A stretch of DNA of 64,000 nucleotides from Propionispira raffinosivorans DSM 20765 (GCF_000381065.1 NZ_KB905844.1:4262-68261), one strand, 5' to 3'. Shown: positions 17,091 to 25,318, numbered from the stretch's first letter. The notes: a model not told the origin generated them from the letters alone. Program-made: numbers and translations.

Positions 17091-17141
17091 ATAAAAATAG
17101 ACCAAGACTGGCAGAAGATGCTTGACTTGGTCTATTTTTAT
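17091..17141 (+). terminator. Intrinsic terminator
   Basis: A perfect 16-bp stem (ATAAAAATAGACCAAG pairing with 17126-17141) with a 19-nt loop. It starts right after the aminotransferase stop. Confidence 0.88.
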
Positions 17142-17204
17142 GGGTTACAATATAAACATGTCAAGAACAACATGTAATAATTAAAACGAAAGAAGGATTT
17201 ACAG

Positions 17205-17693
17205 ATGGAACAATTTATTGGCAGTCATATGATTTATACGTATGAAAATGGTTGGGAATATGAAATCTATATAAAAAATGATCATACAATTGACTATCGT
17301 ATTCATAGTGGTATGGTTGCAGGACGATGGGTACGTGATCAGGAAGTCAATATTGTGAAACTCACAGAAGGTGTTTATAAAGTTGCTTGGACTGAGCCTA
17401 CCGGAACCGATGTTGCTTTGAATTTTATGCCAAATGAAAAAAGAATGCATGGAATTATATTTTTCCCGAAATGGGTTCATGAACATCCGGAAATTACAGT
17501 TTGTTATCAAAATGATCATCTTGATCTCATGCGAACATCTCGTGAAAAGTATGATACGTATCCGAAGTATGTTGTTCCAGAATTTGCGGATATAACATTT
17601 TTGCATAATGCTGGTGTGAATAATGAAACATTGATATCAAAAGAACCTTATGTAGGAATGACAGACGATATTCGTGCAGGAAAATTGAAATAA
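17205..17693 (+). CDS. padC: Phenolic acid decarboxylase
   Basis: A 162-aa cytoplasmic beta-barrel enzyme that decarboxylates ferulic, p-coumaric and caffeic acids to vinyl phenols without a cofactor, a detoxification step. The catalytic set described for the Bacillus enzyme is present: Tyr11, Tyr13, Tyr19, Arg41 and Glu64. From memory, the protein is nearly identical to B. subtilis PadC over long stretches, much closer than expected between distant Firmicutes. It is a monocistronic unit between two terminators. No padR regulator is adjacent. AGAAGGA precedes the ATG. Confidence 0.95.
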   Translation: MEQFIGSHMIYTYENGWEYEIYIKNDHTIDYRIHSGMVAGRWVRDQEVNIVKLTEGVYKVAWTEPTGTDVALNFMPNEKRMHGIIFFPKWVHEHPEITVCYQNDHLDLMRTSREKYDTYPKYVVPEFADITFLHNAGVNNETLISKEPYVGMTDDIRAGKLK

Positions 17694-17746
17694 GAATTCA
17701 AATGAACGCTTAGCATTGAAAACAGTATATTAATGATATTGTATAT

Positions 17747-17810
17747 AAATAAAAATACTTATCGATAGGACAATTAAAATTTGTTCAAGCGATAGGTATT
17801 TTTATTTTTT
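17747..17810 (+). terminator. Intrinsic terminator after padC
   Basis: AAATAAAAATACTTATCG pairs with CGATAGGTATTTTTATTT (one G-U) around a 25-nt loop, then more T. The remaining spacer to 17934 is AT-rich and carries no recognisable gene. Confidence 0.75.
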
Positions 17811-17937
17811 TTATTTAAAAATGAAAATCAAATGTAAAACAAAAGGAAATCCAATAGTATCCTTGTAATATAAGGCTTGTATCGTAAATGAGTTACACAA
17901 TAAAGGTGTAAAATTTAATTTAGGAGATGGTTTATTG

Positions 17938-18600
17938 ATGAGAAAGATATCGATGTTGATTGTTGGTATGTTTATGTTTACATTATCAGCAGCAAGTGTG
18001 AGTGCCGCAGTACCTGAAACGGAGACAATCCCACCAGTTACTCAGCAAAAGCAGCATGAAGATCAAATCAGGCAGACTCCAACTCAAACAGGCCAACAGA
18101 GTGAAGATCAGTTAAATCAGGGTAAAGCAGATTCAACGAAACAAGATCAGCTAAATCCAGGTAAAACAGATTCAACGAAACAGGATCAGTTAAATCCAAG
18201 TAAAACAGATTCAACGAAACAAGATACGTTAAACCAGGGTAAAGCAGATCCAATGAAACAAGATACGTTAAATCAAGGCAAAACAGATTCAACAAAACAA
18301 GACATATTAAATCAAGATAAAACAGACCAAACAAAACAAGATAGCAAATTAATTAAAAAAGACACAAAAAAACAGGATCAGGCTAAATTAATTAAAAAAG
18401 ACACAGTGAAAGAAGATCAGATAAAATTAAATAAAGAAGATCAAAAGAAACAGGATCAACTGAAATCAAATAAAGAAGATCAAACTACACAAGGTTCACT
18501 TATATCAGGAAAAACAGATCCAACGAAACAAGAACAATTGAAACCTGCTCAAGAAAATCAACAGTCACAGAAAGATAATTCTTCACAAATCGTATTTTAA
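17938..18600 (+). CDS. Secreted low-complexity protein with 13-residue tandem repeats
   Basis: A 220-aa protein of unknown function. A Sec signal peptide (about residues 1-26, ending SVSAA) precedes a mature region very rich in K, Q, D, T and N. From 18106 the DNA repeats with a 39-bp period: units such as DQLNPGKTDSTKQ begin at 18106, 18145, 18184, 18223, 18262 and 18301, then decay into KLIKKD and KLNKED variants through about 18570. It has no cysteine, no sortase motif and no membrane anchor, so it is probably exported and disordered. TTG 17935 and ATG 17938 are both possible after AGGAGA. The leader is shared with the gene at 18761. Confidence 0.75.
   Translation: MRKISMLIVGMFMFTLSAASVSAAVPETETIPPVTQQKQHEDQIRQTPTQTGQQSEDQLNQGKADSTKQDQLNPGKTDSTKQDQLNPSKTDSTKQDTLNQGKADPMKQDTLNQGKTDSTKQDILNQDKTDQTKQDSKLIKKDTKKQDQAKLIKKDTVKEDQIKLNKEDQKKQDQLKSNKEDQTTQGSLISGKTDPTKQEQLKPAQENQQSQKDNSSQIVF
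18106..18570 (+). repeat. Twelve-unit 39-bp tandem coding repeat
   Basis: The first six units keep an exact 39-bp spacing and are close copies; the later six are degenerate, one being 36 bp. All preserve the reading frame. It is a protein-coding minisatellite, not a CRISPR array: there are no unique spacers. Confidence 0.85.
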
Positions 18601-18601
18601 C

Positions 18602-18643
18602 AAAAAATTGCACCTGAATAATTTTATTTAGGTGCAATTTTTT
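18602..18643 (+). terminator. Intrinsic terminator
   Basis: A perfect 14-bp stem, AAAAAATTGCACCT pairing with AGGTGCAATTTTTT, directly after the repeat-protein stop. Confidence 0.9.
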
Positions 18644-18760
18644 ATAAAATGATATTTTTATTGAAAATAAAAGAAAAACAAAGAATAAAGTTATATCATA
18701 AGATTTGAAAGATACGTTGTTAGTTACATAACAGTAAAATTTAATATAGGAGATGTCAAT

Positions 18761-18979
18761 ATGAAAAAAATATCTATGCTGCTCGTATTTATGTTTATGT
18801 TTGCTTTATCGGCAGCAACTGTAAGTGCTGCAGTACCGCCAAATGATGTTCCACCGCAACCACCACAACAACAGGAAAATCAACCTGGAGATCATCATCA
18901 ACCGCAAATGCATAAAGAACATCAGGACCCTCAGCCGGGTCAACCACAGCCGCAGGATGATGTTCCTCCACAGAATTAA
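18761..18979 (+). CDS. Small secreted Pro/Gln/His-rich protein
   Basis: A 72-aa protein with a Sec signal peptide (about 1-24, MKKISMLL through SAAVP). The mature part is about 48 residues rich in P, Q, H and D (for example PPQPPQQQENQPGDHHQ). The leader is nearly the same as that of the repeat protein at 17938, while the mature parts are unrelated. The DNA just upstream (TAAAATTTAAT followed by AGGAGAT) is also similar, so the pair likely arose by duplication of promoter, site and leader. The His-rich tail could bind metal, but this is speculative. Function unknown. Confidence 0.7.
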   Translation: MKKISMLLVFMFMFALSAATVSAAVPPNDVPPQPPQQQENQPGDHHQPQMHKEHQDPQPGQPQPQDDVPPQN

Positions 18980-18986
18980 TGTAGTT

Positions 18987-19028
18987 AAAAATAGACCACC
19001 ATATAGTATGGATGGTCTATTTTTTTCG
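18987..19028 (+). terminator. Intrinsic terminator
   Basis: AAAAATAGACCA pairs with TGGTCTATTTTT across a loop that itself has weak symmetry; T-tract to 19026. Confidence 0.85.
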
Positions 19029-19145
19029 TTAAATATGCAATAAAGCAGGTTCGTTTGTTTTGTAAAATTTGTAAATTTGATTCTATGAAATACTGTTTTG
19101 TGGTATTGTATAATATAAATACATTTTATAAATAAGGTGAACTGA

Positions 19146-19811
19146 TTGAAGTATACAGGTCGATTGCTTGGTACCATAATAACGTTTTTGGTTATTCTTA
19201 TGATTCGTATATATGCATATTTATATTTGGATTATTCCTGGATGAATTTACCGATTCCAGGAATTATTGTTTTGGGAGTTGTTTATTGGAGTGGTAAAAA
19301 ATATGATGAAGCTAAATTTTTTTCAGAAAAAGATGAATTAACAGGTCTGTATAATCGACGCTTTATCCAAAAATCAATGCCGATGATTTTACAAAATACA
19401 AAAAAGATTCATAACTGTTTGGGAATTGTTTTAATTGATTGCAATGACTTTAAAGTTATTAATGATACATATGGACATGCAAAAGGCGATTTGGTCTTGC
19501 AAAAAATAGCTAAAACATTTAACGTTCTGCTAGAAACCAATGATATTGCTGCAAGATGGGGTGGGGATGAGTTCTTGGTGATTTTGCATCGGGCTAAGTT
19601 TGATGCCATCTATGTTTGGAAAGAAAAATTGGCAGAGCATATGAGTGATTTATCCAGTCAGTTGGGATTTTCCATTACATTATCAGTGGGTGTTTCCTCG
19701 TATCCACAAGAAGGTAGTGAGTTCGAGTATCTGGTTTCTATTGCAGATAAGGATATGTATGCCTATAAAGAAAGGCATAAAGGTAAGAAGGTTTACAACG
19801 GACAACGATAA
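19146..19811 (+). CDS. Membrane-anchored GGDEF-domain diguanylate cyclase
   Basis: A 221-aa protein. Two short membrane helices (about residues 8-28 and 33-50) are followed by a complete GGDEF domain (about 60-221). The active-site motif is an intact GGDEF at 139-143, with DELTGLYNRRF and DCNDFKVINDTYGHAKGD nucleotide and metal contacts. It should make cyclic di-GMP at the membrane. The position of the inhibitory RxxD site, just before GGDEF, reads ETND, so product feedback through the classical I-site is probably absent. It lacks a recognisable sensor domain. The TTG start at 19146 follows AAGGTGA with good spacing. Confidence 0.9.
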   Translation: MKYTGRLLGTIITFLVILMIRIYAYLYLDYSWMNLPIPGIIVLGVVYWSGKKYDEAKFFSEKDELTGLYNRRFIQKSMPMILQNTKKIHNCLGIVLIDCNDFKVINDTYGHAKGDLVLQKIAKTFNVLLETNDIAARWGGDEFLVILHRAKFDAIYVWKEKLAEHMSDLSSQLGFSITLSVGVSSYPQEGSEFEYLVSIADKDMYAYKERHKGKKVYNGQR

Positions 19812-19861
19812 TACATAAGGAATTTATATATTTGTTTTGTAAAGTTTAAATATTTTGATAT

Positions 19862-19901
19862 AAAAAGGAGTTGCTCTGTAACGCAGAGTCAACTCCTTTT
19901 T
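19862..19901. terminator. Bidirectional terminator between GGDEF gene and thiT
   Basis: AAAAAGGAGTTG with CTCTG pairs with CAGAG and CAACTCCTTTTT. A- and T-rich flanks on both sides let it serve the convergent genes. Confidence 0.85.
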
Positions 19902-19906
19902 GAGTG

Positions 19907-20557
19907 CTATTTATATGAAAAATTATTTTTTGTTGTATTATGCATCTGTAATAGCAGTCTTTTAACGGGTAATACTTTTAAAATAAATAGACAAATGAGT
20001 AGTTCCGGCAAGAGATATGCCGCATTGAATAAAAGTGAATATAGATAGGGGGAGGTTCCTTCGGGTGCATATGAGGCGAAAAAAATGATGCCGGATATAT
20101 AATGGCAGATGAAACGACCGAAAATACCGATGCTGGCTCCAAGGAGAAAACGATCTTTAAAATATCCAGCAAGACCTAATGCCATATAGGGCAGCGGATA
20201 GTCAAAAAGAACCTGAACAGGATGCATTACAAATGGGTCTTGCAGCAGATTGATCATACCGTAAAGAAATCCGGCTAGATAACCAACACCGGGACCATAA
20301 CGGAAAGAAATAAATAATAGAGGAATCATACCACCTAAGGTAATGCTGCCGCCTTGCGGCATATGATAAAGGCGGAATTGATGCAAAATAACAGTCAAAG
20401 CTAACATAAGTCCAACATGAACGAGCAAAGGAGTATTTAATTTCGTTTTTTTACTATAGATTAATGCTAAAATCAATAAAGCAGTACCGAGCAAAGCAAA
20501 TAGACTGCTTGGATGTGCTGCTAATTCGGTCAGATTTTTCAGTGCGGTTTCTTGCAT
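19907..20557 (-). CDS. thiT: Energy-coupled thiamine transporter S component (ThiT/YuaJ)
   Basis: A 216-aa integral membrane S component that captures thiamine and works with a shared ECF module (EcfA/A'/T) encoded elsewhere. It has about six membrane segments and the ThiT signature: SITLGGMIPLLFISFRYGP, then QDPFVMHPVQVLFDYPL. The frame extends to 20602, but the AGGAG site 9 nt before the ATG at 20557 gives the expected start and removes an overlap with thiN. It lies 35 bp after thiamine pyrophosphokinase on the same strand: uptake followed by activation. Confidence 0.9.
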   Translation of the reverse strand: MQETALKNLTELAAHPSSLFALLGTALLILALIYSKKTKLNTPLLVHVGLMLALTVILHQFRLYHMPQGGSITLGGMIPLLFISFRYGPGVGYLAGFLYGMINLLQDPFVMHPVQVLFDYPLPYMALGLAGYFKDRFLLGASIGIFGRFICHYISGIIFFASYAPEGTSPYLYSLLFNAAYLLPELLICLFILKVLPVKRLLLQMHNTTKNNFSYK

Positions 20558-20592
20558 GGTAAACAACTCCTGTTTCAATAGTTTTGTAAAGC

Positions 20593-21306
20593 CTATTTCC
20601 AATATAGGTAAATACCAACCCAGCCGTCTTCAATGGTAACATGAAATTCATTATTGGACGGGGTTAAGCTGTTACTGATGGCGTAGGGAAGGGTGTTTTT
20701 TAATAGAACCTGATCCAGCGGCCAATGGACTCCATCGATGGAGAGACCTGTGCATTCACTTGACAACGGCAAAAGAGAAATGACTTCAGGTCGGTTCAGG
20801 GTTTCTATATGGACATTGTTTGAGCCTTTTAGCAAAATAAGAACTTCTTTTTCATCAGCCGCACAGGCGCCATTTATACCAAAATCGGCGGCACCTTTTA
20901 AAGAAAATATATTACTGAAGGCATGGTCAAAGCGTCCGCCCCAGACACCAGTCAAAATAACGCTGGCTTCACCATAAGCCTTACCAATTTTTTGTAATGT
21001 GAGTTGTAAATCGGTTAGATCTTTTTCTGGGGGATATTCATCAACAGGAATTTGTAACGATTTGGCCCAGCTCCAGCCTTTGGTTGTAGCACTGTCACCA
21101 TCGCCAACGACATGATGGGGCACTAGTTTAGCTTTCATACAAGCGTCTATTCCGTGATCCGCACACCATAAGGGAGCAGTGCCAACTGCTTTTTTTAACC
21201 AGATAGTATCTGGTGCTTTACCACCGGCGACTAAAAAAACTTGTTTTTCGGGTAGTGGATTTTTAAAGGTACAGCGTAGCTGCGGTAGTATTAAAAGATG
21301 GTTCAT
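20593..21306 (-). CDS. thiN: Thiamine diphosphokinase
   Basis: A 237-aa cytoplasmic enzyme that transfers pyrophosphate from ATP to thiamine to make thiamine diphosphate. The N-terminal catalytic domain shows LVAGGKAPD, ADHGIDACM, VVGDGDSA, EKDLTDLQL and GVWGGRFDHAFSNI. The C-terminal part is the beta-sandwich thiamine-binding domain (CTGLSIDGVHWPL). It is the first gene of the thiN-thiT pair, with AGGAGA 8 nt before the ATG. I found no TPP riboswitch in the leader, although such pairs are often under one. Confidence 0.92.
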   Translation of the reverse strand: MNHLLILPQLRCTFKNPLPEKQVFLVAGGKAPDTIWLKKAVGTAPLWCADHGIDACMKAKLVPHHVVGDGDSATTKGWSWAKSLQIPVDEYPPEKDLTDLQLTLQKIGKAYGEASVILTGVWGGRFDHAFSNIFSLKGAADFGINGACAADEKEVLILLKGSNNVHIETLNRPEVISLLPLSSECTGLSIDGVHWPLDQVLLKNTLPYAISNSLTPSNNEFHVTIEDGWVGIYLYWK

Positions 21307-21354
21307 GCTGTAATCTCCTATAGTTTGTCAAATTTATGTTGCATAGTCTAATTT

Positions 21355-21383
21355 AGGATACTACGACTAGGGAGGATTTGCAA
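21355..21383 (-). promoter_or_regulatory. Candidate promoter of thiN-thiT
   Basis: On the minus strand TTGCAA (21383-21378) and TATCCT (21360-21355) are separated by exactly 17 bp, about 50 bp before the thiN start. Moderate match to sigma-A consensus. Confidence 0.4.
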
Positions 21384-21520
21384 TTTTCCAAGGAAAAACA
21401 ATGTAACAGGCTGGTTAGCAGGATTTTTCTGTTAGGTGTCTAATCTATTTAATAACAGCTTAGGTATGCTCGTGTAGAAGATTTTCTGGTTTAGCTGTTT
21501 ACAAGAAAGGTTGTGTTTTA

Positions 21521-22192
21521 ATGGTTACATTTTCTTATTTTGGGCATTCTTGTTTTACGCTTAGTGATGGTAAAACGACCTTGCTTTTTGATCCGTTTTT
21601 TACAAATAATCCGTTAGCCACGATAACGGCAGAGCAGGTAGAGTGTCAATATATATTGGTTTCTCATGCACATTTTGATCATCTTGGGGATGCGGTGGCT
21701 ATCGCTAAACGTACAGGTGCAATGATTATTTCAACTGCCGAAGTTACCCATCTATGTGCGGATCAAGGCTGCACTGTTCATGGCATGAATCTCGGTGGTT
21801 CATATCGTTTTGATTTTGGTAAAGTGAGAGTCACTTTCGCGCTGCATAGTTCAGGGATTGCTGGTGGAACAGCTTGTGGGTTTGTGCTTCATTTTGGAGA
21901 TCAGGTTATTTATTTTGCTGGTGATACAGCACTGTTTGGTGATATGAAATTAATTGGTCACAAAGAAAAAATTGATTATGCTCTACTGCCAATTGGTGAT
22001 AACTTTACGATGGGTTTAGAAGATGCTGCTATGGCAGCACAGTGGCTTAATGCAAAACATGTTATACCAATCCATTATAATACGTGGCCGCCAATTGCGC
22101 AGGACCCGGAAAAATTCAAAGAATTGGCAGAAAGTACATCACGTGCTGAGGTGCACATTGTAAGTTCAGGAAATTCTTTGGAACTTAAATGA
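21521..22192 (+). CDS. UPF0173 metal-dependent hydrolase (metallo-beta-lactamase fold)
   Basis: A 223-aa metallo-beta-lactamase-fold protein. The metal motif is VSHAHFDHLGD near residue 48, with further ligands in FAGDTALFGDM and PIHYNTWPP. These match the UPF0173/UlaG-like family of predicted metal-dependent hydrolases. The substrate is unknown. It is followed 40 bp later by the DODA-type dioxygenase gene with its own GGAGGAG site; the two are probably cotranscribed. Confidence 0.88.
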   Translation: MVTFSYFGHSCFTLSDGKTTLLFDPFFTNNPLATITAEQVECQYILVSHAHFDHLGDAVAIAKRTGAMIISTAEVTHLCADQGCTVHGMNLGGSYRFDFGKVRVTFALHSSGIAGGTACGFVLHFGDQVIYFAGDTALFGDMKLIGHKEKIDYALLPIGDNFTMGLEDAAMAAQWLNAKHVIPIHYNTWPPIAQDPEKFKELAESTSRAEVHIVSSGNSLELK

Positions 22193-22232
22193 TGGATCGT
22201 ACTTTTTCGATTGATCGGAGGAGATGATTTTT

Positions 22233-23000
22233 ATGTCAAAAATGCCAGTTTTGTTTATTGGGCATGGTTCACCAATGAATGCGATTGAAGATAATTCTTT
22301 TACTCAGACCTGGGAAGAAATGGCGAAAAAAATACCAATTCCGAAAGCGATTTTAGTTATTTCGGCGCATTGGTATGTAAAAGGAACAAGGGTTTTGACT
22401 GATGTGAAACCGAAAATGACGTATGATATGTATGGTTTTCCACAAGAATTATATCAAGTTGTTTATGATGCTCCTGGAGCTGTAGAGACTGCCCAACGTG
22501 TTCAAGACTTATTAGGGAATATAGTTAAAGTTGATAATAGCTGGGGGTATGATCATGGGAATTGGGCTGTTTTGCACAAGATGTATCCAAACTGTGATAT
22601 TCCAGTTACGCAGCTTAGCGTAGATCAGACTTTAAGTGCCAAGGGCCATTTTTTACTGGGGCAGAAATTAAAGCCGCTTAGAGACGAAGGCGTTTTGATT
22701 CTAGCTAGTGGTGATGTTGTCCATAATTTGCAGCGAGTCGATTGGGATTCAACTTCAGGTTATGATTGGGCTGAAACATTTGATCATCAAATTCGTGATG
22801 AGGTTGTTGCTGGACGCTATGAAAATATTATTAATTATGAAGTATTTGGCAAGCCAGCACAGTGGTCCGTACCAACACCGGATCATTATTATCCATTGCT
22901 ATATATGATTGGAGCAGCGGATACAGATGATAAAGTTACGGTCTATAATGATGCTTGTGTGATGGGGTCACTTTCCATGACAAGTTATCTGCTTGGATAG
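22233..23000 (+). CDS. DODA-type extradiol aromatic ring-opening dioxygenase (YgiD-like)
   Basis: A 255-aa class III extradiol dioxygenase-family protein. FIGHGSPMNAIEDN at the N-terminus, ISAHWYVKG near residue 47, YDHGNWAVLHKMYP, and ASGDVVHNL near residue 158 supply the His/Glu metal ligands of the YgiD/4,5-DOPA dioxygenase family. In E. coli the homologue opens the ring of L-DOPA with a bound metal; the natural substrate is uncertain. ATG 22224 is only 1-2 nt from GGAGGAG, so ATG 22233 is preferred. Confidence 0.88.
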   Translation: MSKMPVLFIGHGSPMNAIEDNSFTQTWEEMAKKIPIPKAILVISAHWYVKGTRVLTDVKPKMTYDMYGFPQELYQVVYDAPGAVETAQRVQDLLGNIVKVDNSWGYDHGNWAVLHKMYPNCDIPVTQLSVDQTLSAKGHFLLGQKLKPLRDEGVLILASGDVVHNLQRVDWDSTSGYDWAETFDHQIRDEVVAGRYENIINYEVFGKPAQWSVPTPDHYYPLLYMIGAADTDDKVTVYNDACVMGSLSMTSYLLG

Positions 23001-23015
23001 TAAAAATTTTGTTGC

Positions 23016-23057
23016 AAAAATGCCTCCGCTTTTATGCATAATGTGGAGGCATTTTTT
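23016..23057. terminator. Bidirectional terminator between dioxygenase and HAD genes
   Basis: AAAAATGCCTCC pairs with GGAGGCATTTTT around a 16-nt loop; A- and T-tracts on both flanks suit the two convergent genes. Confidence 0.85.
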
Positions 23058-23061
23058 ATTT

Positions 23062-23832
23062 TTAGATCCAGCCAAAACGTTGACAGGCATATGTGATTCC
23101 ACCATCTTCACAGCGTTTCGTGACAAAATCGGCTTTTTGTTTGAGGATTTCAATGGCGTTGCCCATTGCGATGGAAAACCATTCGGGACGGAACATTGAG
23201 AGATCATTGATTCCATCTCCAAAAACAACAACATCAGCAAGGTCGGCTTTTAGATATTCCATCATATTAAAAATCCCTTTTTCCTTATGGGTTGGTTCAA
23301 TGAGCAGCATATTATTGTTGTAATGAATCTGCGGCAGACCAGTCAAACTTGGCAAAGAATTGAGCTTTTTTAGATTCGGATGATAGATATAGATTTTGTA
23401 AAACTGTTCAATCGAAGCTATTTCAATACTGGGATGTACGAGTGTATCCATATTTGATTCGCCAGCTAATTCTTTAAATTTAACATATTTCGTATGACGA
23501 ATGGTTTTATTTTCGGCAGTGTAGGCCCACGGTATTTGATGATGCTCAAGTTCGGCAATTAAATCAAGAATGGGTTGCTTTGGTAATGGGTGCATGTGGA
23601 TAATTTTGTGATGTAAAGTTAGCGCATTTCCACCGTCGCTGACCATGTTTTGAATACCGAGAATTTTGCATTGTGGTATAGCGGAACATTGAAGTCGTCC
23701 TGTAGCTATGGCAACAAAATGCCCATTCTTTTGCAGCGTCTCAATCGTAGCGATGGTTTCCGGCAAAATAATACCAGTAATTCCATAGGCGAGTGTTCCA
23801 TCAATGTCAAAGAAAAAATATTTTTTACGCAA
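23062..23832 (-). CDS. Cof-type HAD-superfamily sugar-phosphate phosphatase
   Basis: A 256-aa HAD hydrolase of the IIB (Cof) subfamily. Motif I is FFDIDGTLAYG at the N-terminus and motif IV is VVVFGDGINDLSMF near residue 205, with Lys in the preceding THKEKG segment. A large C2 cap occupies the middle. Such enzymes remove phosphate from sugar phosphates, nucleotides or flavin precursors; the substrate cannot be assigned. The TTG start (23832-23830) follows an AGGAG on the minus strand. Confidence 0.88.
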   Translation of the reverse strand: MRKKYFFFDIDGTLAYGITGIILPETIATIETLQKNGHFVAIATGRLQCSAIPQCKILGIQNMVSDGGNALTLHHKIIHMHPLPKQPILDLIAELEHHQIPWAYTAENKTIRHTKYVKFKELAGESNMDTLVHPSIEIASIEQFYKIYIYHPNLKKLNSLPSLTGLPQIHYNNNMLLIEPTHKEKGIFNMMEYLKADLADVVVFGDGINDLSMFRPEWFSIAMGNAIEILKQKADFVTKRCEDGGITYACQRFGWI

Positions 23833-24020
23833 AAGAAACTCACTCCTGATATGTAATGATTTATCGTATAGATTTTATTGTATCATTTTTTTAGATCAAG
23901 TGGTCAATAAATATATCTTTTTCTGATGAGCAGATTTGTATACAGAGGCAGTTTTTCTTTTTGATATGAAATGGTATAATAAGACATATGTTACTGGAAA
24001 GAAGTCATACGAGGTAAAAA

Positions 24021-24965
24021 ATGAAGAGCGAAAAGTTGATTGCAATTATTGGCCCGACTGCCGTCGGTAAAACAGAACTTAGTCTTGAGCTGGCGAAAAA
24101 AATGTCTACGGAAATTATTTCGGGTGATTCGATGCTTGTCTATAAAGGATTTGATGTTGGTACGGCAAAACCAACATTACTTGAACAAAAAAGTGTTCAG
24201 CATCATATGATTGATATTTTAAATCCCGAACAAGAGTTTAGCGTGACGCAGTTTAAGGCTTATGCACAGGAGCATATTCAAAAAATCAATAACAGGGGTA
24301 AGATTCCAATTTTAGCCGGAGGTACAGGTCTTTACGTAAAATCACTGGTTGAAGATTATTCTTTTAATAAAACACCAGGTGATGAAGTATATCGATGTGA
24401 GCTGGAATCTTTGGCACAAAAACAGGGCAAGGCATATGTACACGAAATGCTGCGAGCCGTAGATCCGAAAACAGCGGAGCGGCTGCATATAAATGATTTT
24501 CGCCGCGTGATTCGCGCGTTAGAAGTTTATCATATGGGGGGGGAACTTATTTCACAGGATAAGGCGATGCTGGAGGATGGAAAACTTGCTTATAATGCTG
24601 TAGTCATTGGACTGAATCGTGAACGGAGTCATTTATATGAACGGATTAATCAGCGTGTTGACTTGATGATGGAATCTGGTTTTGTTGAAGAAGTCCAATC
24701 ACTCTTAAATGCTGGGATTTCAAGGGATTGCCAGGCGATGAAAGGAATTGGATATTTGGATATTGTTGGGTATATAGATGGATTTATTTCATTGAATACC
24801 GCTATTGAAAATATTAAAAAAGCGACACGACATTTTGCGAAACGTCAGATTACCTGGTATCGTAAGATGCCATATATTCATTGGTATGATGTTGAAGAAT
24901 ATAGTCCTAAAGAACTATTAAAAATCGTTTTTAAAGATATTGCAGGAGAATTTTTACTCAAGTAG
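24021..24965 (+). CDS. miaA: tRNA dimethylallyltransferase
   Basis: A 314-aa enzyme that adds the dimethylallyl group to N6 of A37 in tRNAs reading UNN codons. The P-loop GPTAVGKTELSLELA (residues 10-24), SGDSMLVYKGFDVGTAKP, LAGGTGLYVKSL and the C-terminal ATRHFAKRQITWYRK are all typical. Length is normal. hfq follows after 62 bp, the classic miaA-hfq arrangement. Confidence 0.96.
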   Translation: MKSEKLIAIIGPTAVGKTELSLELAKKMSTEIISGDSMLVYKGFDVGTAKPTLLEQKSVQHHMIDILNPEQEFSVTQFKAYAQEHIQKINNRGKIPILAGGTGLYVKSLVEDYSFNKTPGDEVYRCELESLAQKQGKAYVHEMLRAVDPKTAERLHINDFRRVIRALEVYHMGGELISQDKAMLEDGKLAYNAVVIGLNRERSHLYERINQRVDLMMESGFVEEVQSLLNAGISRDCQAMKGIGYLDIVGYIDGFISLNTAIENIKKATRHFAKRQITWYRKMPYIHWYDVEEYSPKELLKIVFKDIAGEFLLK

Positions 24966-25027
24966 AATTAATATAAAAGTAGTAAATTAAGTTTATAAAG
25001 TGTAACAAAGTGCAGGAGGTTTTCACT

Positions 25028-25279
25028 ATGCCAACGAAAGTGATCAATTTACAGGATAGTTTTTTAAATCAGGTTCGCAAGGAGAATGTATCCGTTACGA
25101 TCCATCTGGTGAATGGTTTTCAGATTCGGGGTTATGTAAAAGGGTTTGATAATTTTACGGTGATTATTGAAAATGAAGGTAAACAGCAAATGGTTTATAA
25201 ACATGCAATTTCGACAATTACTCCGTTTAAGACCCTCAGTGGTAATTACGGTGTTGATAAAAAAGAAGAAACGAAATAA
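25028..25279 (+). CDS. hfq: RNA chaperone Hfq
   Basis: An 83-aa Sm-like protein forming a hexameric ring that helps small RNAs pair with mRNAs. Sm1 ([24 protein letters not shown]) and the Sm2 KHAIST motif are present. A GTG at 25010 is in frame but overlaps the AGGAGG, so ATG 25028 is the start. It has a short C-terminal tail, as in other Gram-positive Hfq, and its own strong terminator. Confidence 0.95.
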   Translation: MPTKVINLQDSFLNQVRKENVSVTIHLVNGFQIRGYVKGFDNFTVIIENEGKQQMVYKHAISTITPFKTLSGNYGVDKKEETK

Positions 25280-25282
25280 AGA

Positions 25283-25318
25283 AATAAGCAAAACAGGGAA
25301 CTGTTTTGCTTATTTTTT
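25283..25318 (+). terminator. Intrinsic terminator after hfq
   Basis: A perfect 14-bp stem (AATAAGCAAAACAG with its complement 25301-25314) and a GGAA tetraloop, then T-rich sequence. Confidence 0.9.

Noticed and set aside
18106-18570. Regularly spaced repeat considered as a CRISPR array
   Set aside because: Units are contiguous 39-bp coding repeats that keep the frame; there are no unique spacers and no cas genes.
18825-19043. 72-codon plus-strand frame overlapping the small secreted protein
   Set aside because: It lies in another frame of a gene with a clear signal peptide and RBS, and it runs through the terminator; likely spurious.
21307-21520. TPP riboswitch upstream of thiN-thiT
   Set aside because: Conserved aptamer segments are not visible on the minus strand by eye; a covariance search could still change this.
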